Shown here: one piece after another, positions 1-7,900 of the stretch
How positions within the stretch are numbered: the stretch's first letter is position 1
Layout of the letters: each line of letters opens with the position of its first letter
NCBI GenBank assembly: GCA_004151065.3
Contig: NWUY0304566640.1
Location: forward strand, 1-10,562
From: Larix sibirica
Lineage: Eukaryota; Streptophyta; Pinopsida; Pinales; Pinaceae
Direction of reading: 5' to 3'
DNA length: 10,562 bases
Notes under the pieces: generated by a model
Told to the model about the DNA's origin: nothing
Databases searched by the model: none
The model's input: the letters and a program-made list of their open reading frames with translations, nothing else
Position numbers and translations under genes: made by a program

Positions 1-26
1 TATATATATATATATATATATATATA
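1..26. repeat. (TA)13 microsatellite
   Basis: Thirteen TA units run from the first base of the window and may extend to the left of it. Such tracts are common in plant introns and intergenic DNA and often vary in length. Confidence 0.95.
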
Positions 27-781
27 ATAGAATCTAAAGAGAGATATCGTGTTTCCCCATTTCTAGGTGTTTTCGTTTCCAAAACTTGTAAACATGTCCA
101 CATTTTGTGCAACTTAGGCATTACTTAAAGAAAAGATGTACTTCAACATTTAAAAGTAAGAATTAAAAGGGAAATGATTGCAAGGTCAAAGAAAGGTATC
201 TTCATTCTCTATTGTATTGTATTATGGGCCAAGTTCTAAAGGCCAAAACATTAGTACTTCATACCTTGTTGTTGTCCATTGTCTAGTCTTCACCAAAATA
301 AAATGATAAAGAGGGAAGAAGATAGAAAATAAGTCTATTCATTTGGTTAACTATTCATTCTCCATCTACAAATACTTTCTCACAATTGTATGAAGTGACA
401 TGTCACCTTTGCATCACCAAATGTTGTCCCCCTTTTTGTCCTTTCTACATTATACCACCTTGGATTTAATCCATAAATTGCTATGTGTAGTGATGTGTTG
501 AGGTGATTCCACCACATATTATGAAGCCTCTCTTCCATTTGTTGATAATACTATTCCCTTTTGTTTGTACCCGTTTTTATTCATTTGCACATGAGACATT
601 TGGCATATATACTTAAACTAAACAAGGAGAAATTTTATCTCAAACCAAAACTTGTCATACAAAATTAGTCTCTTGACTTACATTCTAGCTATAGAATTTG
701 ATTACCTCTAGTTAGCCCACTTCTTGCTAATGGCAATGGCAATTATTTTCATGCACCTTAAGCAACCTTTGAAGTCAACTA
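27..781. other. AT-rich non-coding stretch, probable POL2A intron
   Basis: I see no coding sequence, RNA gene or clear repeat here. The composition is AT-rich with scattered stops in all frames. If the POL2A reading is right, this is part of the intron before the exon at 4759, since the missing N-terminal exons are not seen further right. Confidence 0.45.
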
Positions 782-976
782 TAAAAGAAAAATGTGTATC
801 TACAAGTTATAAGAGCTATAGATATGGTTGTTTGTTGGAGTTTGCAAAGAGATCGTAGGTCCAAGCAAGCATCTTTTGTAGGGCCAATAGACATAAAGGG
901 TGAAGTCAAATATCTAGTACATGCTAATGAATTCGACGAAGTTGTCATGCTTTCCATGGTTTTCGACAAGATTTGA
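782..976 (+). other. Unassigned 64-codon open stretch in intron
   Basis: The frame is open from the TAA at 782-784 to a TGA right after position 976. It contains no convincing start codon; the first possible one is a GTG at 794. The peptide has segments such as LQVIRAIDMVVCWSLQRD and GPIDIKGEVKYLVHANEFDE that look more protein-like than the surrounding translation. I do not recognise a family. It may be a fragment of a transposon protein or of a gene, or it may be chance. Confidence 0.2.
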
Positions 977-996
977 TTTGTGAGATAGTGAGATTG

Positions 997-1011
997 ATTA
1001 ATTAATTAATT
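997..1011. repeat. (ATTA)n short tandem repeat
   Basis: Tetranucleotide repeat ATTAATTAATTAATT lies a little upstream of the LINE relic. It may be just local low complexity. Confidence 0.6.
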
Positions 1012-1084
1012 GATACATTGAAGCTTTCCTTGTTGATTGATCAATGGGTTGAAGAATACCCTCTTGAATTATCAGTTATTTTTT

Positions 1085-2160
1085 TAAGGGAGGTGATTGA
1101 GATCATCGACACCTATACTTACTTGGGGGTATGATTCACAGGATCTTGTTTTAGTATGCAACATCCCCTTTTGCCCTATGTCAACAAGGGCTATGGATAC
1201 TTAGCCCTCCTTGAGAGACAATGCTTCTGAAACCATTTCTATGACATATCCAAGATGTCTCTCCTGTACACCCTTGTTCGACCCACAATTCTCTATGGTT
1301 TAGAGGTTTGGGGGCGTATTTTGCTAGAGTTGGATTGGGCATCAACAGAGAGAGTGTAGACCCTCCTCCTTTGTTTCATCATCAAATGCAAGTAGATAGT
1401 CCCTTAACCCATCACACTTGCGAAGTTTGGTGCTCGACCCTTTCCCCTTGAGATTGTATTTAGCCTTGTCTTGCTCCTACATTGCATTTTGGGGCTTCAT
1501 TGACTCGACAAAGGGATGGGATCAGTATTTGTACTTGGCCTACTGTTGATTGGAGTCCACCCCCTTAGGTTGCACTTGGTGATGGTATGTGGGGGAGTTG
1601 AATCTTTTAGAGTTAGTGGGTATTGCGATGGATCGACTTCCCCCGTTTAGATACTTCCTGGACACACTTGGCCACCTCTTACCTACCAAGCAGGAGATGA
1701 ATAAGATCATTCAAGATGATATCTACAAGTAGTTTATGCAGGTCACTTGGATCAAATCTTTGATTGAGTTATGACTGATAATGGCCTTCTACGTTGAGAA
1801 CTTCATGGATATAAGAGTCGAGCTCAATTTTTGGCCTTATTACACACTTTGCCATTGGGTGCATGCTCTTCGTATTTCCTTGGGGTCAATTTAGGGTGGC
1901 CTCTTATAGGCTTAGGGTGGAGATGGTGATTGAGAGATTCGATAGGATCTCCTAGGTGTGCCTTATTTGAGAGTTTGAGATTGAGAAGCACTTCATTTTC
2001 CGTTGCCCTATTTGCTATAAGATTTGATGACAGTTCCACTGTATTTTCAAGGAGCATCTTGTTAGGGAGCTTCAGACTTTGACTAGTTTTTTCAAGTACT
2101 TGAACTAGAGAGGTCTAGCCTTATACTTGTAGGAGACCCTCTGGCTCCACTTCCTCATCT
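1085..2160 (+). mobile_element. Degenerate, 5'-truncated non-LTR retrotransposon (LINE), end of the reverse transcriptase ORF
   Basis: The translation is the C-terminal part of a plant LINE polyprotein, in the same direction as POL2A. In frame from 1090 it reads TYTYLGV, NKGYGYLALLERQ, then TLVRPTILYGLEVWG (1270-1314), and GARPFPLEI. The frame then shifts near 1540-1586 to RLPPFRYFLDTLGHLLPTKQ. It shifts again near 1880-1905 to a Cys/His-rich end with EKHFIFRCPICYKI (1983-2024). TYxYLGV and the VRPTxLYGxEVWG block are typical just after the RT palm of plant LINEs, and the final C/H cluster is their usual C-terminal knuckle. Stops interrupt it at 1132, 1228, 1357, 1393, 1405 and 1501, among others. 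The catalytic YADD block, the endonuclease and ORF1 are absent, which fits 5' truncation on insertion. It is a dead pseudogene of an element and old by its mutation load. Confidence 0.8.
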
Positions 2161-2800
2161 TCTAGCCACATCCACATCTTGGACTAGCTTCCAATCAATA
2201 GATCACTTCCCTTTTTTATAGTGCTCCCATTTACTAGGGGCACAAAGGGGTAGATAAATAGCGATATAGTTTCCAACCCCAGATTTGTGCAGACTCGAAG
2301 GATGACCTCCACTTTCGCAAAAGCCCAATGACATTGCCATCCATGGCCCCATTCTAACAGTTAGTCGATATTATCCACATCATAGTGACGGACCCCCTCC
2401 TCCAGGTAGTCACACATTACTTGGTCCAACTCTTCTAGTTTTTCTCTCAGACAAACTTCTATTTTGAGATTCCTCCATTCTGCCTCGGATGTTAGGAGAG
2501 ATGCTTCTAGCGGTCCATGACAATCTAGTACCATTTGTATCACATATTGTAGATCCATTCTCTTGATACATCTCTCTCTTGCATCAACTCTCCATCTTTA
2601 GAGTTGTCTCTCAGGGATTTAGATTAGATTCATACTTTACTTTTTGCATATTGCTTTTCATAGGAGTCGTTTTAGTGCTCCCACTTTGTATTGACATCAT
2701 TTTGTACCTAGTAGTCCCTTTGACATACTTTAGTGGTATTCGTTGGACATTAATTAAATTATCTTATCTTTTCTTATGTTATTTACCTTAGTCCACAACC
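2161..2800 (+). mobile_element. Possible 3' remainder of the LINE
   Basis: After the last recognisable LINE codons there are about 640 bases with no gene. Several phrases, such as the GTCCCTTTGACATAC block near 2712, resemble the non-coding tail of plant LINEs, and the composition matches the preceding segment more than the flanking intron. I cannot place a poly(A) tail or a target-site duplication, so the right border is a guess. A minus-strand open frame at 2361-2558 inside it has no family that I recognise. Confidence 0.35.
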
Positions 2801-3660
2801 TGCATATCGATAGGGTTTGTTGGTGGTTGGTTATGAACAATTGAATGTTTTGATCTTGGGTGATATAATGTTTGACCCAATAAAATCTCAAGCACATCCT
2901 TCATGGCATGGACACAAGGCTTCCAACAGATATGCTTGGACTTATTTTGTAAAAGCAAATAGCTTTATATGTGGGAGCTGCATCTGTGATGGCTTGCATG
3001 GAATTAGATGGGCTAGCATCTTTTACAGCTTCACAAAAAACCTCTAGCTAAAATATAAAATTTTCCTTCCAATTGTACAATATATGAAGATCTATGGCCA
3101 TGAAAGACAAGAAACAATTTTGTTTAACAAGCGTTTGCTTAACTATTTTGTTCATCTATCCATCTGTAAAAATGGAGCGACCCTCCTTTGATCACTCACA
3201 TCAGATTGGCTTGGGAGTGTCAAACTCTGCCTTCTCCTTACCAGGGAGAGTAATATGGAGATTTTCATGTGCTAGGGGGCCTTTATCCTTGAGTTCCCTT
3301 ATTTATAGCATACGTCATCTTAGTGAAGGGAGAGCATGCTGCCTTAAACAATATTTCATGTGCATAAAAATGTGCAATTGCAAGGTCAAATTTTCCCTAT
3401 ATTGGCAAACAATGTTGAAATCAAGGGGATAGTTTGACTTATCTGTGGAATACTAGGAGTTTGTGTTTTTTAAGAAAGGTTTGAATGGGCAATAGAAGAA
3501 TATCCTTTAGTAGCACCACCAACAGCAGCAGCAGAAGAATAATTTCTTTCAACGACACATTTGTTTATCCACCACTCTTTTCATCCATGCAGTGTTAACT
3601 TAGTGCTTCTATACGCAGACACATTATAACCAGGGAGCTCTAAAAATTCAGCCTTGACAC
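2801..3660. other. Non-coding stretch, probable POL2A intron
   Basis: Short open frames occur on the + strand (2817-3047 and 3094-3432), but their translations show no family that I recognise and no conserved motif. A (CAG)4 run lies at 3523-3534. I see nothing else here. Confidence 0.4.
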
Positions 3661-3789
3661 TTGAATGGCTCGCTTGCCAGTTGGCATCATACAAATTGCA
3701 CCACCCTTTTTTTATACCAATACTTGAGTAAATTTCCCAAAGGGTTTTGGGGTATTTTTGGGTGCTATTACTTTCTTTTGGGAGAAATA

Positions 3790-3969
3790 CGTCTTATAAA
3801 ATCTCTTTCGCTAAGCTGTTATGCTATGAGGAGTGAATCTATGTCATTAAAGTCACTCGGGACTTGCACCTGGCTTCATCTCCACCAACTGGTTGGGGTG
3901 GTGTTGAACCTGGGTCTCCACATTAATACAAGCCGATCACCTCTCTGCTTGCTGCTAGACCACAGTCCT
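3790..3969 (-). mobile_element. tRNA-related SINE-like element (pol III boxes A and B)
   Basis: On the minus strand, TGGTCTAGCAG (3962-3952) fits the pol III box A consensus TRGYNNARYNG at every position. GGTTCAACACC (3910-3900) fits box B GGTTCRANYCC at all but one. They are 41 bases apart, as in tRNA genes and SINE heads. The wording between them, ending GAGACCCAGGTTCAA, is the usual style of plant SINE heads. A tRNA gene is unlikely because the T-arm stem and acceptor stem do not pair. The 5' edge is set about seven bases before box A; the 3' edge is uncertain, with no clear tail or target-site duplication seen. Confidence 0.5.
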
Positions 3970-4430
3970 GTGTGCTTGGGTGCCATTATTGCTGTCAAAA
4001 GTTAAAATGTATGCAATAAGAAAATATCACTACTCAGGACTAAAAGATAACTGATTATAATTTACAAGTGTAAAGGTTTAAACTATTTCTCTCTGTAGAA
4101 GTCTCTTTCCACCAGAGCAAACCCATGGCCAACTCTTTAAAACACCCACCAACTACTGTAATATCTCTTCCCACAAAATAAAAATTGTTGTCTAAGTGCA
4201 AAACAGTTGTCTGCAATTGAAGAATCAGCTGCCCAACATAGAAACTCACATGTCATCTACAAATTGCTTCCCACAAGTGCCAATCGGATGCACACAACAG
4301 AGGCCTGAAAGAAAAAGAGAGAATCAACCATATTTTTTTTTTTAAAATGCTTCATGTTTGGTGAGTTAGGGTTTAGAACCCTTTTAGGTTTCATATTTTT
4401 GGGAGTTTTTTTGGAATATAGGCATCTGTC
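3970..4430. other. Non-coding stretch, probable POL2A intron
   Basis: I see no exon or RNA gene. A T11 run lies at 4333-4343. A minus-strand open frame at 4055-4249 shows no recognisable protein. Confidence 0.4.
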
Positions 4431-4548
4431 TCTCCTAGGGACATCCCCTGATTGATTGGGGGTGTATAAAAATTGAGAGGATTGTCTCTGGATGTCCTAT
4501 ATGTCCCTGGATGGGAATGTCCCTGTTTGTGGGTACCCACCCCCTAGG
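4431..4548. repeat. Patch with nested inverted repeats and GGGAC/GTCCC motifs
   Basis: CCTAGGG at 4434-4440 pairs with CCCTAGG at 4542-4548, and inside them GGACATCC at 4439-4446 pairs with GGATGTCC at 4490-4497. TGTCCCTG occurs twice more (4502-4509 and 4519-4526), and a GGGTACCC palindrome lies at 4531-4538. The patch is richer in G and C than the intron around it. It could be a fragment of a small transposon with terminal inverted repeats, or part of a larger repeat; I cannot name it. Confidence 0.4.
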
Positions 4549-4758
4549 AAAAGTTTCCAGTGCTGGAGATTTTTGTGTTAGAATCTAGTTGGTCACTATA
4601 TTAACTTGCTTTTGAAAGTATTGAGCCTAAGCTTGATACTTGCCATTCATTCTAATTCGTTATTTTGTTGCAACAAGTTGCTGCTTATGTATTTTGACTC
4701 TTGAGTTTAATTGTTTCACATAATCAGTAAACTAATTGTTGACATCTTATTATTGCAG
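4549..4758 (+). other. POL2A: 3' end of the upstream POL2A intron with acceptor
   Basis: The intron ends in a T-rich run and TTATTATTGCAG at 4747-4758. No exon that could supply the residues before KNHLSG was seen here or earlier in the window, so this intron is probably longer than 4.7 kb. Confidence 0.6.
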
Positions 4759-4919
4759 AAAAATCATTTATCAGGCTTTTGTAGAACATATCTTAAGGTC
4801 AGCTTTGATACAGTTCAGGACCTAACGCATGTCAAAAGTGACCTTCTCCCTGTTGTTGAAAGGAACCAGGCTAAACTTGAAGCAAGTGAGGCTTTTGAAT
4901 CATTCTTTTCTGGGAAGAG
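4759..4919 (+). CDS. POL2A: POL2A exon a: end of N-terminal domain
   Basis: This exon encodes residues 1-53 plus two bases of codon 54. It begins after the acceptor TTATTATTGCAG and ends before GTAATT. The protein starts KNHLSG and continues with [12 protein letters not shown], a segment conserved in Pol epsilon (human has NHLVGL and a similar SFHTVEDL). The stretch that follows is basic and acidic and runs to FFSGK, the variable linker of the family. The first codon is complete (phase 0), so the previous exon should end with the acidic 'EDLDL'-type residues seen in other plants. I did not find that exon upstream in the window. The border at 4919 is preferred to 4920 because it leaves a proper GT and joins in frame to the next exon with a Ser codon. 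Confidence 0.93.
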
Positions 4920-7900
4920 GTAATTATGGGAATTTTTCTTACTTTTAAGATGGTATTTTATGGTGTCTGTTTCCTTGAAATATGCTTGAGTTCTTCTGAA
5001 GGGATTGATTTTATAGATTTCCACAATCTGCATATGAACTAACATAGATTCATCTTAACCCAAGACCTATTTAGTGCCGAGAAGGATAAAAACCTGGGTT
5101 AAGCCGGATATAATACCAACATTTATGCTTATGATTTAAACATTCATGATCTATAATAATATATAATGAGCTTCCCTTACACATATAGAGCGCTATACAC
5201 ACGAAGACACATATGAAGGCATGTACACTCGAAGTACCTGTCATTTATCCCACATGCACTGTAGAATGCACCTCTTGGTGCAGTTTCCCATCAAATTATT
5301 TATGGGAATAAGTAATTCTTCAAGAGTCATTCTTGCTAAACACATAGATAGTAATATTCATGGTTTTATATGCAATTGTAACTGTAGGAAAGAGATTAAT
5401 ATATAAGCCTATCCATCTCATTTTGATTCTACCTTGCTATTTTCATGATCGATCTGAATTTTCATATGTGTCATACTTATTTGGTGCTTTTTATATGCAG
5501 TGATAACAAGCAAAGGGTACAAGATTATCTGGACTGCATAATTGGAATGCGAGAGTATGATGTGCCTTATCATGTTCGCTTTGCTATTGATAATGGTGAG
5601 ATGCTTCTGGATCATGTTTTTGGTAATGAAATCTAGAACTTCTTCATTGGTTGCGGTTATATTGCTATTCTTTTGGCCTTGAAAACTTTTTGACAAGCTT
5701 GGTGGGATTCACTTGTACACCTAGACTTTATTACGTACACTACTGGTTCAGTATTGGTTGGTTAATGATACATTGCAAACCTGATACTGTTTTAATGACA
5801 AGCAAGGGGTTTATAGAAACATGCAATTTCAATCCATTAATGCACAGTAGCATACTGTTATGTTTTCAAGATGCTTTTGAGCAAAGAATAGCTTGTCTCT
5901 ACATCATAAGTCTACATTCAACAGCCTTTGCAACAAGAGATTTTATATACCCAAAAATGAACATTCATTCTTTACTTATTTATGGATTTTGCAATCCTGC
6001 AGATGCAAGATGTGGACAATGGTACACTGTTAAAGTGGACTCTTCAAGAGTTACCTTGGAAAAGAGGGCAGATCTTCTTCAACGAGCTGAAGTTCGTGTG
6101 TGTGCTTTTGATATAGAGACAACCAAGCTTCCTTTGAAGTTCCCTGATGCCGAATATGACATGATAATGATGATTTCATACATGGTGGATGGTCAAGGCT
6201 ATCTTATTATAAATCGAGAGGTAAAAACACTTGTCATTGTATTATATGCCCATTTGTCAGCCTATCCTTTGTTTTAGGCATTCTCATCTATGCTAAGCTG
6301 GTCAGGGAGGCAGAGTGGTGTGAATCGGAACAGAAATTATACTGTTCTAGTAAATGGAGAAATAGGTAAAGTCTTGGGCAAAATCAAAAGTATTGATTGA
6401 TTTACTGTAGGGAAACGAGTAGTCATGGAAAAACTGAATGATGTGATTAGGATGGAAATGTATACAAGTTCCTGTACAAAGGGTGAAATTGCAGGGGAAG
6501 AAGGCTGGCTTTTACACCAGGAATTCCTAGTTTTAATTTGAAAATATTCTGAAGCTTCTTGCTCATTTTGAAGCATATTAACAATATCCTTCTAAGCTTT
6601 GGAAATGCTTTTTGGTATTGAATCTCAATTTAGCATCAAGTGATAAATATCAAGGATTAGGTGATAATGTCTATTCCAGTTGGACCATGCTGCAATTGTC
6701 GATACATTGACTGTCTCATGTAATCTTTTGGAAACTTCTACATGTTTTAGAAGATATGATTTTTGTTCTGTAAGTTGCTGAGTGGCCTCATGAATGTAAA
6801 AGTCTATATAGCTGCGTGAAGCAATCTATTCTTGCTTTTTAATTTTGTCTTATAGAGCTTGTAGATTGTACTATTGTTAATTTCAACTTAGTGAAATCCA
6901 TGATTAACCTGCCTGGATTCAAGTGATAGCTTGTATTGACACTCTTGTTCATCAAGCCCCCTCTATAACTTTTTTATAGTATTTTAATTAGGTTAGAATA
7001 TGGTCTGGATTTTGGTGGCAAAGGTTCTAATTATGTAAAATTGATTCCTCCAAAATAAATGGGTTCTTTTACTGATACAGCAGGAAGTAAATGATTAAAC
7101 AGGTGATCTATATCCTTCTTTGGTGTATGCCACTAAACCCAGTCCATTTTTGTTTGTAAATGACATATTTTTATTGTTTGCAGATTGATGTTGCATTGAT
7201 TGTTATGAACGTCACTGCTCTTCTTTAGTTTTCCAACTCCTTTTGGTTTGTTTCCTCAGTGTGTAGGGGGAGACATTGAAGACTTGGAGTACACTCCAAA
7301 ACCAGAATTTGAAGGAAATTTCAAAGTAGCAAATGTGCCAAATGAGGTAGATCTGGCATTTACTGTTTACCCTAAAACTATCATTCTGAAAATAAGTATT
7401 GATCCCTTGGAAGTTTGCTATGTTTTCCAGAAAGAGCTTATTAGGTCGTGGTTCAATCACATGCAAGAATTGAAGCCTGGGATTTATGTGACGTATAATG
7501 GAGATTTTTTTGATTGGCCTTTCGTGGAACAACGGGCTAAGCATCATGGAATGAAAATGAGTGATGTATGTTAATTTCCTTATCTAATATCCTGGCATCT
7601 TATGCTTTCTGACTCTTGCTGGATTTTCTCTCATTTGCTATGTTTAATTGGGAAAGGAGTTTATTATTCAGTGTATTACAACGAATTTATTGATCCACAG
7701 AATGAACATCTCAGGGTCCCAATGCATACTGTATTCTTGAAGCCTTTAGAAGTTTTGCTCTACCTCTAAAATTCCTCCATTGTTCTGCAAACAAGGATAG
7801 GTTTTCAACTTTCATAATAAATTTTGACCCCTTTATTCTCTAGCCACTTCATTTAGCAAGAACAGTCTGTGCTTACCTTGGTTGTTTAGCATTTGCAAGA

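Noticed and set aside
1824-2057. Minus-strand open frame of 77 codons
   Set aside because: It is antisense to the LINE coding relic, whose + strand translation carries the recognisable motifs.
2361-2558. Minus-strand open frame rich in E, L and D
   Set aside because: No recognisable family; it lies in the probable LINE tail and has no start context or conserved motif.
3094-3432. 112-codon + strand open frame
   Set aside because: Mixed residues without a known motif, no supporting splice pattern and no neighbours; likely chance.
3890-3969. A true tRNA gene on the minus strand
   Set aside because: Boxes A and B are present, but the T-arm and acceptor stems do not pair, so it is a SINE head or another pol III relic.
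3661-4005. 114-codon + strand open frame
   Set aside because: It overlaps the SINE-like element in the opposite direction, and its translation shows no motif.
5651-6001. Long open frame running into exon c, suggesting a longer exon or a separate gene
   Set aside because: The translation has no Pol epsilon similarity, does not join in frame to exon b, and an acceptor CCTGCAG sits exactly where conservation begins.
6337-6576. Open stretches on both strands within intron c-d
   Set aside because: Neither translation resembles a known protein, and POL2A homologs show no insert at this junction.
7561-7565. Alternative donor GTGATG at 7561 for exon e
   Set aside because: It would put the joined sequence out of frame, and GTATGT at 7566 is the better site and matches the family protein.
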